64,000 nt of DNA from Larix kaempferi (lineage: Eukaryota; Streptophyta; Pinopsida; Pinales; Pinaceae), in contig BSBM01000440.1 in NCBI GenBank assembly GCA_027924585.1, forward strand, positions 11,687,501 through 11,751,500, in the 5' to 3' direction. Both the position numbers and the translations under genes were made by a program. Positions 20,425 to 31,890 of this stretch are shown one piece after another. Below the pieces are notes generated by a model. It searched no databases. It saw only the letters and a program-made list of their open reading frames with translations, and was not told the DNA's origin. Within the stretch, counting starts at the first letter, position 1, and each line of letters opens with the position of its first letter.

Positions 20425-21803
20425 CTACGCATAAAATATCTTCAGGTAAATCCCGTTAAGGGGCTCTCCCAAAGGTATACCATCACAGTCCACAAGCTCG
20501 CAAGATCCCTTCTCTAACATTTGTTTGATAATATAGGGACCGTACCACATGGATTTGAATTTGCCTTTACCTAATTTGTCGTGCATTTTGTCATAGGTTA
20601 AGACTAGGTCCCCTTCATTGAAAACGCGAGGTTGAACATATTTTATCATATTGAGCCTCAAAACGATTTTTAAGAGCCTCGTTGGTGAGTGCATCGTCGC
20701 AACGAGTTTCAGCAAGTTTAGTTAGGTATAAAAACTGTTCTTCTTCAACAGTCGTGTTAGGTAAGAGTTCAATGACTAATTTGAGAGATGGTATTTCACA
20801 TTCAATTGGAAGGATTGCTTCCAGGCCATAAACGAATTGTAACGGTGTAAACCCGGGTCGCGTTTTTTACTGAAGTCCTGTAGGCCCAAAGGTATGAAAA
20901 TAGAGCTAAGTGCCATTTTGATTTTTGAGTTCCCACCATGCATTGGATAATTTTTTTCAAGACTTTATTAATTGCCTCTACTTGTACGTTTTCCTGGGGG
21001 TAATAAGGAGTTGAGTTTTCAAGACGAAAACCTAGTTTGGAACTTAGTTCATCCATCATATGATTCCTAAAATGGGAACCATGGTCAGTTACGATGGCTT
21101 GCGGGACTCCAAACCTCGCGATGATATGATTGAATATGAAAAGTGTTGTTGTTTTGTTGTCTTCTGCATATGTAGGCATGGCTTCAGCCCATTTGGTAAA
21201 ATAGTCAACACCGAAGATGACATAATTATGCCCCTCAACTGAAGTAGGTTTACAGTGCATGAAATCGATACCCCATTTTGCAAAGGGGCCGACGACAATA
21301 ACGGGATGAAGTGGAGTTGGGTGAGATCGCTTTATAGAATGGAAGAATTGGCATTGAGGGCGCTTCTTGACTGCTTCAACACAATCTTTGAAGATAGAAA
21401 GGCCAGAAGTAGCCTGTGTGCAATTTTTTTGGGTTGTATCCATCACAGAAATATGACCACCACAAACTCTAGAGTGGCAGTCATTGAGGATGTGTTCACC
21501 TTCATCGAGAGTTAGGCAACGACGCAAAACAAAATCGATACCACGACAATACAAAGTATCATTAATGATAAGATAGTATTTGGTGTGGTGTCTTATGCGA
21601 CGGCGTTCATCACGGTTGAGATTGGGCTGAAAACGTTGGGTTTGGAGATATACGATAATGTCTACACACCAGGGATCAGTCATGCCAATGAGGAACAAAG
21701 ACTCATATGGAAGAGTCAATGGGCTCAGATTGGCCATTGGCATGGGGCAATGCGCAAATAAGCTCAACAAAGACCAATGATTTTTTGGATTTCGCTTTGG
21801 CAA
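20425..21803 (-). pseudogene. Integrase of the Tat element
   Basis: The frame 21803-20802 has a degenerate zinc-binding region (HILNDCHSRVCGGH ... CVEAVKKRPQC), then the catalytic core with KWGIDFM (first Asp), IVTDHGSHF (second Asp) and VEAINKVLKK (Glu). A second frame, 20715-20425, has the C-terminal region (FNEGDLVLTYDKMHDKLGKGKF, MWYGPYII). Tat integrases insert the cDNA copy with a short duplication. A frame break near 20800 makes this copy non-functional, although all three catalytic acidic residues remain. Confidence 0.88.
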
Positions 21804-21870
21804 ACTCCAAATCGAATTCCTGGACGACTACAATCCAATGGGAGTACTTTCCCCCCTATCACTTGACGTG

Positions 21871-23291
21871 TTAGGATATAATACATTGGATTGAAGTTGG
21901 AAATAACGATGGTTTTGCGGAGTAGAATGTAGTGTCAGGATCTCTGGACTGCAAAAACAGTTGCCAAAGCCAGTTTCTCCACATGTGAGTAACGCGTTTC
22001 TTGACCACTATTGTCTTCTTGTATGAGCACCATGCCAATGGTGGTGGTAGAGGCAGCGAGATATAAAATGTAATCCCGTGTATAATTGGGGGGTTGTAAC
22101 ACAGGAGCATTGGTCAAGGCCTTTTTCAAATTGTTAAAAGAATGTTGGGCTTCATCATCCCAAATGAAATTAACGTATTTCTTGAGAAGCCTCATGTAGA
22201 CCCGAGTGATCTCGACAAAATTGCAGACAAAGCGACACTTGCAAAATTTGGAGTTCTGGAATGTTGGTTGGGGAAGGTAAATCTAAAATAGCCTCCACCT
22301 TCAATGGATCAAGGCGAATGCCATCCTTGGAGATTATGAATCCTAAAAATCTACCGACTTCAACACAAAATACACATTTGTGAGGATTCAAGCGAATGTT
22401 GTAGTGGCAACACTGTAAGAATATGGCACTCAAACGATATGGATGGTATTCTCGTGGAGAAGAGTGAGCAGGTAGGTCATCCAGATAAGGTTCCACAACA
22501 TGCTTGATATCGTGAAATGTGTATGACATGGCCCGTTGGAAAGTGGCCCCATCATTCTTGAGACCAAAAGGTAACTTGCGATGTGTGAAGGTCCCCCATG
22601 GGAAGATGAAAGCAGTCTTGTGCTGGTCTGATGGGAGTATCTCAATCTGATTATAGCTAGAGAAGTAATCCATGAATGAAAAGATGACGCTCCTAGAACA
22701 ATTATCGATAATTTGGTCAATAAAGGAAGTTGGATAGTTGTCTTTAGGACAGGATTTGTTCAAATCCCTATAATCAACACAAACTCTAATCGTACCCTGT
22801 TTCTTAGCTACAGGAATGATATTGGACACCCAGTCTGTCAATGGGATAGGATAAATGAAATTAGCATGGAGAAGCTTTTCAACCTCTGCCTTAATGGCTG
22901 CAGTTTTGCGGGGGTGAACGGGTCGAATTTTCTGCCGAACAGGTTGGGCACTGGGATAAACTTGAATTTCATGGACCACTATAGAGGGGTCAATCCCCAA
23001 CATTTCCTCATAACTCCAGGCAAAAACATCGCGGAACTCCTTAAATAAGGCAATATAAAATTCCACCTCAGTAGGTGTACAAGTTTTGCCTAAATGGATA
23101 TGTTCCATGATACCAGGTTTCACAGAGATGTCGATTGGAATAGTTTCCATGATTTTCGCTAGATTTCCCTCGGAAAACACATTGTGCGTAGGGACGAGAA
23201 TCTGAGATGTTTGGACAATATCTGGTGAAACGATGGATTTTATGTCGGGTTCTACCGCATGGATCGTAGGAAATGATGATGATATTTCCAT
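21871..23291 (-). pseudogene. Reverse transcriptase and first RNase H of the Tat element
   Basis: The frame 23291-22170 gives most of a Ty3/gypsy RT: SNIIPVAKKQGTIRVCVDYR, NKSCPKDNYP, FGLKNDGATFQRAM and the catalytic YLDD. The MDAFSGYNQI equivalent reads MDYFSSYNQI. NKSCPKDNYP resembles the NxACPKDxFP motif of the Tat/Athila branch. The next frames (22195-21935, 22110-21871) carry the start of RNase H (YLAASTTTIGMVLIQE), which loses register soon after. Frameshifts at about 22190 and 21950 break the polyprotein. Confidence 0.88.
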
Positions 23292-24053
23292 GGTGGTTCA
23301 TCAATGCTCATGATCTTCATAATAGACTCGTTGGAAGGAAAATTTTGTAAGAGGGAGTCAACAGAGGGAAGAGATGAGTTGATACACGACGGGAGAGGTG
23401 CCACTGGATGGTGGTAAATAGTATTGACCCAATCAATAGCGGATTGGATCGTGTGGTATGTTGCTTGATTGAGGTTCAGAGGCATGCAATCACCAATGGT
23501 TTTGGACTCAGCGAGACTCGGTATAACCCAAGAATTGTTAGGTTCGTGGGGTTGAAAATTACTCGAAGAGATCATGTTGATCGAAAAGAGTGGGGGTGGG
23601 AGCTCCGGGAATACTCCAATGATGGAGGAATCTTTCAGAAGACCAACACCAATGTCTTCATAGTGATGCTGATATTGTGTCAACAACGGGACATTGTTGG
23701 TAGTGTTGTAATGGATATCCCAAGTGAAAAAAATCTAACTAATCAATGGTAACAATTTTCCCTTGATGAGGAAATTGGACCAAATGGAAAACGGAAGATG
23801 CTACAGTAGTCATGGCATAAAACCAATTATGACCTAGTAGGATGTTGTAATCCAATGGAGCATCTACAATTTCGACGTGGATAGATATGGTTTTGCCCCC
23901 TAGTTCTACGACGAGTGATGAGATGAGTTTGTAAGGTTGGAAACCATGACCGTCAAAAGCTTTCAAAGTAGTAGGAGACTGAGCTACCTCCAGAGAGCTG
24001 ATACCTCTCCAGCAAGACAGAGACATGATAGAAGTGGAAGCACCTTCATCCAA
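23252..24053 (-). pseudogene. Aspartic protease and protease-RT linker of the Tat element
   Basis: The frame 24053-23739 begins with MDEGASTSIMS, the D-x-G-A-S active site of retroelement proteases, followed by VDAPLDYNILLGHNWF, matching the conserved ILLG core. The frame 23686-23252 is a proline- and serine-rich linker leading toward the RT. The protease cuts the Gag-Pol polyprotein. A frame break separates the two parts. Confidence 0.8.
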
Positions 24054-24639
24054 AACAGTACGATGGATGTTGTTTCCACAAATTTTGGTATGAATCTAAA
24101 AAGCCAATTGAGGAGAGAGTCCCAGCTTAAAATATTCCAAATTGAACGTAATCGTGTTGGAAGAGTCTGGGTCAACAACTCCGAGTGCTGACAATAAGGT
24201 TCTACGCTGAGTAGGACAATGTTGTAGAACTTCGAGAGTGGACATTGCACAAGGTGCTTGAGCTAAATCCTCAACAATATTGTAATTTTGGGCAGCTCAC
24301 GCATTTGGATTGAATCTCGCTTTTCGAATGGTGGATTTTGGTGGGCGTAACACAATGTCAGTAATAGGACTTTCGATATGAAGAGAGCTAATAGAGGGAG
24401 GAGTAGAAGGATGATCTTCTATGGGAGATTTATCTTTTGAATGCCCATTCTTTGTTAAATTTGGAATAGAATCATACGTCTTTGACCGAGTGGATATATG
24501 GACAGTCTCGTTACTCATCACAAGGATGTTGCGGTTTGAGGATGTCTCTGGTTGGGCAGGCTCGTTCAGATTCCCCCCCTGTGGGGGGTGTGTGCGATCA
24601 TTTGTTGTTGTTGGGATGGGAAAGGGTCAGTTAGGACTA

Positions 24640-27600
24640 TCAGTGGGAAGAACCTTTCACAAATTTATTAACTTCCTCTCGATAAGGACAATATTTTGTA
24701 TAGTGGTCTTCCTGGAAAATAAGGCAAGGGAGCTTAGCTTTCCGTTTGGGTTTGTTGTCAGCATTGGTTTGTTGTGGTTTGGGATTTTCCTGCCGAGGAG
24801 AAGATTTTTTGGATTTGCCCTTATTATTCTTATTTTCCCCTCTGGATTGTTGTGATGAGGATTGAACCGCGTTCACCTCGAAGGCCTGATAAGGGAAGTA
24901 ATGTTTTTGGATGCAGCCTGGTTTTGAAGTGGAGCAACAGTGTTTTGTTGTCCACTAGATTTGGTTACAGGTTGGGCCTTCACGGAACCAACTACACCAT
25001 TGATATGCGGTTTGGTAGCGGGCCTGGATGGATCACCAATGGGGCGAGGGGCATGGGGAATAAGTTCATATAGGGTTCCAGATTGGGAGTAAACCAAGTC
25101 CAGATACTGAGCATGATTGATCACCTGGTATTCTGTAACAATCCCTCCCATTGCAACATCCCTGGAAACAGGTGGCAGTAGTGACTTTGTGAACCAATCA
25201 GCCAATAATTGGTCGGGAATAGGAGCCTTAATTAATCTTCGACGTCTCCTCCACTCATGAATATGATCAGAGATGTGAGTGGAAGTAGATTATCGCAACG
25301 AAGTTAAGAGGTCCATGTCAGTTTCATATTGAATGGGAAGCTGGAAATGTGTCAAAAAATGCATGGCAAGGGAGTTGAAATCTCAGAAGAGTATTGTGCA
25401 GCTCGATATACCATTTAGCTTTCATTTTGGTGAGTGTTCGTTGGAAGAGCCTTAATCATATGGATTCATCCATCAATGAGTTTGAAGAACACCAAAGATG
25501 GAATGTCATGACGTGATTTTTGGGATATTCCCCGGGTTTGGAATCAAATTTTGGAATATATGATGGTAGTTTGGTAGGAATAGGTTGCCAATGTGGTTCA
25601 TGCCAAATGGGATCATTTATCAATCTTGACAAATCGGGCAGGTCCGATGTTCCCAAGAAGGGAAGTTGTGTATTAGGTTGCGGGTATGAATAGTATTGGT
25701 GGGTTGTTGGAACACCAGTTGGGCCCTGCATGTTGATATATATGTAACTTCGAAATGTATTTCATCTATGTATTTCATATATATTTATTGTACCCTTATA
25801 AGAGATGTGTTATTCCTTTATAAGGAAGTGTCGTCATGTGGATTGACAAGTGTCGCAAGTGTGTGTACTTGCCGATGGGTTATTAGACCACCATGTGAGG
25901 GGTCGGCCCTAAAATATATATTATATTGTGGATGCATATAGATAGACAAGTCGGCCCCATAAGGTCACTGGGCAAACAGGTTAAGTATAAATAGAGATCG
26001 GGAGATGTCTATTTGAATCATTCGGAAAGACACACTTTTCTCACTCAGAAAGTGGCGCACTAGTGAGGAGGAGGATCATCTGCTCTAGGAGACTATCTCA
26101 AGTGTATTTTGGTTGTACTTTGGTTGAGCCATTGCTCTCTCTATCTCTGAGGAAGTTGTGGGGTTTTTCACCTTAGGGTTTTCCCCACGGAAACTCCGTG
26201 TCTCTTGTCTCTCATGCTTTTGATTCTTGTGATGCTTGTCATGCTTATTGTGATTGTTATGCATTGATATACTGTATATATTATTCTCTCAGTAAAGATC
26301 CAAGAGTATTGTGAATTAATGCTCAAATTTTAACACTGCACTGCAAATTGTTGCATATTATACCCGTATGTGTCACCCGTTGGGTACTGTTGGAAGTTCT
26401 GTGAGTTAGGGACCATAGGGTTAACCGATTGTTGGTTAGGAATAATAGGATTAACCAATTGATTCGGAATTGAATTGTAGACCGGTTGTTGAAACTGTTG
26501 TTGGGTGGGATTGAATGGTGTGGATACAGGGGGTGGTGGGACCCATGTATGGTTCCCAAATCCTTGATTGGGTGGATTAACCGCACCTTGAATAGGGGGG
26601 GTGTCTGAAAAGCTAGAGCGCATGGGTTGTTCGTTCCACCTTGATTGAGAGGTGGGGTTCGGGGAGGTGGGATCCATTTATTGCTTGAGACACTGGGATA
26701 AGGTAGCCCAAGATTTAGATTAGGGTTAGGGGGTAAAAATATTGGTGTTGATTTGTGTGCCCCCCAAAAGGATTCCAGTTACCAAATGTATGTTTCCCCC
26801 CAGTAGATGGGATTTGTGGTCCCCATGAAGGAAGTGGGCCTAACAGAGGAGGTTGGTTATTGGTCTTGCTTGGGGTATCGTCAAAAGGTTGTCCTCCAAT
26901 AGGTGGGGTTTGTGATCCCCACAGAGCAGATGGTCCTAACGGAGGAGGTTGGTTACTGGTTCTGCTTGGGGCACCAATAAACTGTTGTCCTCCAGAGATA
27001 GTTTAGATTGTGGCTGAAGATTGAATTCCAGTCACAACGGGTGTTCTAACAGTAGGAATAGATGACCTTCCAATGGAAACATTGGAAGATATTGACTGTG
27101 CAGGTTGAATCAAGCACCTTGTGCAATGTCCACTCTCGAAGTTCTACAAAACAATTCCAATTCCAATTTGGAAAGTAAAGATGAGTGTGAACAAATTCCA
27201 GATGATATGGGTGGCAGCGGGAAAGTAAAGTTTGTCCCCTGATTAGAAATGTTCCCTAAGGGATAACCAAATATTTCATTTGGTAGAAGATGAGGGGAAG
27301 ATTGAAGGGGAGTTTCTGGTGTTAATTGCACAGGCACTGGAAAAGTGCGGAAATAATTGAGGGCTTGGCCCAGGGTCGTGTTCCATAATGATGAAGATGG
27401 ATAAAAAACGTTTCTTGTCCTTGAATCATCGGGTTAAGGTTCAAAATAGATCCAATCTGTGGGTCTAGATCGACCTATGAATGAAGTGCCATAGGTAGTA
27501 TCGTAGTAGGTGGATTGGAGGGATCTGGAATCACTAGGATTTACCACTTCAGATGTGGATGTTGGTGGGAATTGTGAGCTCGAAGCCATTATTTGTGCAA

Positions 27601-28206
27601 CTTCACGTCTAAATATGTCTGTCGCCACACGTTCGTTGGCTAAACTAACAAGTTTTGTTCGTATGGATGCCATGATTTCATGGCTCGTAGGAAGATCAGG
27701 AGAAGGCATTCTTAATGATCTATTACTAGAAGATCCAAATTCATAGCTAGGAATAACCAAGGTAGTAGGCATGATAAGTGGGGTTACCAACTATACTAAA
27801 GGTTTGTTAAAGTTTGCAACTAATTGGATCGTTGTAGAAGGGAAAGGATCGGATTCCTTGATAATCTCAATATATCCTTTGGGGAGATCAGTTTTTGATG
27901 GCATTACAAGAGCGATGCTAGTTTCCGGAGTGATAATAACTTCTGGCACAATGTTTGCTTGTGGTGGGATACTAACCTTAGGTGTTATAGTGGCTTCCAA
28001 TGTCGTACTAACTTCTAGTACTACACTAGTTTCTGGTACTGCACTAGTTTATGGTACTGTGCTAGGAGTTTGGGGTACCGTAGCAACTGGTGGTGTCGTA
28101 TTGGTTGATTGTGGGACAGTCCCCTGGCCAGGTCTGCTAGTGGGGAGGTGGGGATGCATGAAGACGATGGGCGACTGAATCGAGGCCTAGATAGTTTGGG
28201 ACTCAT
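24640..28206 (-). pseudogene. Gag of the Tat element, interrupted by a solo LTR
   Basis: Fragments in order on the minus strand: Thr/Pro/Val-rich repeats (28206-27791), a Ser/Pro-rich segment (27790-27434), a Pro/Gln/Asn-rich segment (26677-26336), the gag core start (25730-25456: YIPKFDSKPGEYPKNHVMTF), a later piece (25205-24873) and a basic tail with a knuckle-like CLIFQEDHYTKYCP (24876-24640), where a Cys seems changed to Phe. Gag forms the particle that packages element RNA. The solo LTR at 25731-26335 entered this gene; the flanking frames agree if it is removed. Direct repeats of roughly 95 bases occur near 26800-27000. Confidence 0.72.
25731..26335 (+). mobile_element. Solo LTR B, copia-like, nested in the Tat gag
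   Basis: A 605-bp LTR starting TGTTGATATA and ending TTTTAACA, flanked by CTGCA at 25726-25730 and 26336-26340. It belongs to the same family as solo LTR A, sharing the GGGTTATTAGACCACC and TATAAATAGAG blocks. It is opposite in orientation to the gag gene it interrupts, and younger than the Tat element. Confidence 0.9.
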
Positions 28207-30261
28207 CCCTTGTTGTCTTTGTGATTTCCTTTGGTCCGCTATGGAACATGACTAAATTATCTGGGGGAAGTCTTGCTAAAAAAGAACTAAAAAACCCTCA
28301 GGAAATTGAGCGTGCAAAAGGGGAGCTAGAAAAAAGAAGGCACACAAGACAAAAATAAAACTCTAAAACTTCACTGTGGCTGGTGTCACAATGAGCGAGT
28401 GATAAAAAAGAGGCCAGAAAGCCAAAAAAGCAGCACTAAAAATGAAAAGACCCTTTATAAGGTATAAGAGCAAGCAATCCTCCTATCTAAGATCCAGAGA
28501 CCTCAACATATCATATCATCTGCAAGGTGATGAAATCCAAGTCGGACAATACGAAGTGAGAGACCAATAAAGATGATGGGATATCCCTCTACAGAAAGGG
28601 ATCCCGGGTAAAAGATCCCTAGAAGGAAGGTTACTAAGATACCTCGTTCATGACACGTCTGGGAAGGTTTACTGGAGCTTCTGCCTTTTGGCCCTTGTAG
28701 AACCAGTATGGAAGCCATAAAATACAAGGAAGACAATGGATTGATGTCCTTAGGCGCTAAGTGGAGTGCAGTATTCCACAAAGTCGGTCCAGAACCAGTC
28801 CTCGTTGCTTACCCACGTGGAACGGGAGGCCCCCAACAAATTGGTGTATAACCGTGTCAAAAAATATAAGAGGATTTGAGCACCCTAATAGAAAACAACT
28901 ATGTCTCAAATGTATAACGACAGGGGGGAATTATTTGGATTCATAGCCCCGATGTCCTACCTAACTACACAATTATTTTATGTCCTCAAGTGAGGTTAAT
29001 ATGGGTTTAGTTAGGGAATTAATTTTAAAGGCTTGTTGCTTTACTAAAAAAGGTAGCGGAAGTGCAACTTGATGGTGTTAAGACCTGACTCAAAGCATGC
29101 ATATATGGATGAATCTGTTCAAATATTTTTCTTTCGATGAATTTCCAGCTACAAAAGGAGAGAGTTCTTTTCCGTTCCCAAATGAAAAAGACACAAAATG
29201 CAACTTTAAAAAGAAAAATACTCACTTCTTGTTTTTTATTTTGAATTTTATATGCCAAATCAAAATATGAGATATTCTTTCACACTGAATCTATCCAAAA
29301 AAAAGCGAAAACAAGCTCTTTTGTTTTCTTTTCTACTTCGAATGAGTACGAAAGTGACAAGTAAATGAAAAAATGTTCTATGATTGAAAAAATACTTCAA
29401 TCATTATGTAAGGGGGGAAAAGAGGTTTCAAAGAGTATCCAAGCAAATTTGAGGAATTCAAAGTATGCAAAGATCCTTCACAAAATAAAAATATTCAATA
29501 ATCTTTCCCAAGGATGCAAGTGAATGTGCAGCAATTTATTTGCCTCAAACAAAATTACCAATTTTGTAACATAAAACCAATAATTCTAAATAAAAGATCT
29601 CTTACTTTGTCACTTCAATCTCAAAAAATCCAAACCATGAACAAATAATCAAGCAAACCAAGCCAAACTTCTTAGATTTGCAGATTAGGAGCAGAGTGAA
29701 TTATCAGACCAAGTACAGAGGTTAAAGAAGGTCACGAGAATGATATAAATGACTATGATAGTCTTCTAGTTTCCAATTCGCTAACAACTTCCACAACTTC
29801 ACTTTATAATCCAAATAGGGTTCCAAAAGCAAATCCAAAAAATGTAAGAATCAAACTGAGATCATATAGATCTGATCAGGATCAGAGAGCTAAAAGCAAG
29901 CCAAAAACCAAAGGCAAATATCAATCAAGCCAAAAATTGAATTTCAGAGCATACTACAGGGAATTTTCGCTCCCCTGGAGACTCTCCAAGCGTGAAAATA
30001 AGGAATTTTCGTGCTCTAGTACACTGCAGAGGTGGGAAAATTAGAGGATTTTCTCTCTGTGGTACACAGGGTGGGTGCGGAAATTCACTGTAGGAGGATA
30101 AAGGCGAGGGTTTGAGAAGAAAATTATGGATTTCTTGAGTTTGCAGACCCAAAGAACTTAACGAAGAGGATCAAAATGGTAAGTAAAGTTCCAAAAGTGG
30201 TAAATAACAGAGATCATAGATCAAATCTTGAAGATTTGATGGCAAAATGAAACTTGGGAGT
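28207..30261 (-). other. Leader of the Tat element
   Basis: About 2 kb between the primer-binding site and gag with no convincing coding frame. Near 29930-30070 it holds GGGAATTTTCG and GTGGGAAAATT motifs similar to ones in the LTR and in the antisense PMD leader. Confidence 0.5.
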
Positions 30262-30280
30262 ACCCCAGCGGAGTTGCCAA
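30262..30280 (-). promoter_or_regulatory. Primer-binding site of the Tat element
   Basis: On the minus strand TTGGCAACTCCGCTGGGG lies four bases inside the LTR edge. It begins TGG, the complement of the tRNA CCA end, and resembles the TGGCGACTCCGCTGGGG-type sites of large plant gypsy elements. I did not verify which tRNA pairs with it. Confidence 0.7.
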
Positions 30281-30284
30281 TTTC

Positions 30285-30714
30285 TATTCTAGCAAATTCG
30301 TCCTACAGATAGTTAAATCTACTCAAAGATTAAACTAATTTTAAAGAATCTTAATCTAACACAGAAGCGAAACAAGTGTTTGTTTACTCTCATAGATCTA
30401 ACGCAATACATAAGCTTTTAAATACTAAGAGGAGAAGGAATTGCGAAACTTACCTCAAATTCGTTGGTTGTCCTAGCTCCACCTTCACACTTGATATCCA
30501 AGGAGTGAACCTATTTGAACAAGACAAGAAACAACACCTCCAAGCACTATATGAGTCTATTGATGTGGCATTCGACCATGAGAAGTTGGATTTGCCTAGG
30601 GAGGGGACCAACAAGGTGTAAATGAGTCTCAACACTTGCTAGGAGGAACGACCATTAGGTTCTGCATGGTGGTATGACATGAAGACTCGGGATGGCACTC
30701 AAAGTGGGACTTTG
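30285..30714 (-). mobile_element. Truncated 5' LTR of the Tat element
   Basis: Matches 11958-12225 and 12782-12941 of the left LTR, lacking the 550-base middle block and the last ten bases. It is followed at once by a short repeated CATTGGGACT sequence and then by SET-gene DNA. The missing outer end points to a deletion or recombination at this edge. Confidence 0.75.
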
Positions 30715-30735
30715 CATTGGGACTCATTGCATTGG

Positions 30736-31890
30736 GACTCCCATGAATTTGCAAACTAAATATCAAACATGTTACAACCACACTTTGTATGGTGCTTGGT
30801 CGTCTTCTCTACCTATGCCTAATATTGGAATTGAATTCTTGTTTTGTGGTAATAGTTTTATGATTACCAAGTCTAATATAGATGCTACAAACCTTGGGTT
30901 GTTTATCCTTTCACATGTACTCATTCCTTCCAAATAGTTAGTAGCACTTATGCCATTTTTTGGTCCTATATATTATCAGTCAGATTACTTGAATATTGTT
31001 AAATACAAACATAGAATTTCCATGTATAGTATGTGCATGAATGGTTATGTTTCTGGAAACTTTAACAGGAAGAACATGTTATATATCGATTGTCATCCAC
31101 ACACTCATGGGAACTTTGTAGGGTTCATAAATAGTTCTAGGTATTCTTTATTTTCTGCAAATTGTTCATTTGAGGAACACTTCAATGACCATGAGATTTT
31201 TATGAAAATGAAAGCGTCCATATTTCTTGTTGTGCATGTAATACGTAGTTGTTTCTTTGTGACAAGTTGTTAATAAACTATAACTTTTGTAAACTACCAA
31301 GCACTTGCCAAAGATGCCTTGCATTGGGACTACCTTTACGTCCCCTTGGAGCATAAGACAAAAAGTATTGATTAATTGTATTTTTTTTAAATTTTCAATG
31401 GGATTTATCTAGATGTATTGCTCAATTTGAACCTTTGTTTTTTAATTTGTTTGTGGTTGAACATTTACTATTGGAAAAATTTCTCATGCTTCTATAATAA
31501 TTGTTTGGTATAATGTTGGAGCAAACCAATTGCATTGTGTTTACTAATATAATCGCTGTAATGTTCAATATTTTTGAAATCAAGATTCTGATGATGAACG
31601 ACCTGTCTACCATCTTCCATTGCACCCCCACTGCAATGTCAAATCGAGAAAAGGCTGCAAACACAGGGAAACTTATAGAGGAAAGATACCAAGCATGGTT
31701 GAATCAACCACCTATTCAATTACCACTATGTCTAGACTCACCAATTAGCAATGCCTACAGTAATAGTAGCTCTTCAAATGTTGGCAATGGAGGCAATGAA
31801 ATAGAGGTTGGTATGGATGAGTTCTTATGACACACGAGTGCCATGGACGCAATTTTGTTAGATGTATTACAGGACAATTAGCTAGGGGAT
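30736..31890 (+). pseudogene. SET-domain gene, copy 2, adjacent to TNP2
   Basis: A near-identical copy of 10379-11520. Open frames are 30692-30937 (N-terminal SET part: LGLFILSHVLIPS), 30950-31273 (FFGPIYYQSDY, HTHGNFVGFINSSR, ANCSFEEH) and 31501-31830 (linker to EVGMDEFL). It keeps the same TAG (equivalent to 10571) and the same loss of frame before KLLINYNF. The shared lesions show that both copies descend from one already broken sequence, or that the frame break is an unrecognised splice. The part upstream of 30736, including the CSKC motif, is absent. It leads without interruption into TNP2 at about 31886. Confidence 0.65.

Larger units (their letters stand above)
11958..30714 (-). mobile_element. 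Tat-type Ty3/gypsy element with antisense PMD gene
   Basis: About 18.8 kb on the minus strand. From right to left: truncated 5' LTR (30285-30714), primer-binding site, 2-kb leader, gag, protease, RT, RNase H, integrase, a second RNase H, an antisense PMD gene, a 5-kb non-coding stretch, and the 3' LTR (11958-12951). Large size, an extra RNase H and an antisense extra ORF between pol and the 3' LTR are recognised traits of Tat/Ogre-lineage elements. It lies between copies of the SET block. No target duplication was found because the outer end of the right LTR is lost. All coding parts have stops or frameshifts. Confidence 0.8.

Noticed and set aside
24421-24855. A 144-codon plus-strand frame
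   Set aside because: Antisense to the Tat gag tail and hydrophobic only because the complement encodes a Lys-rich tail.
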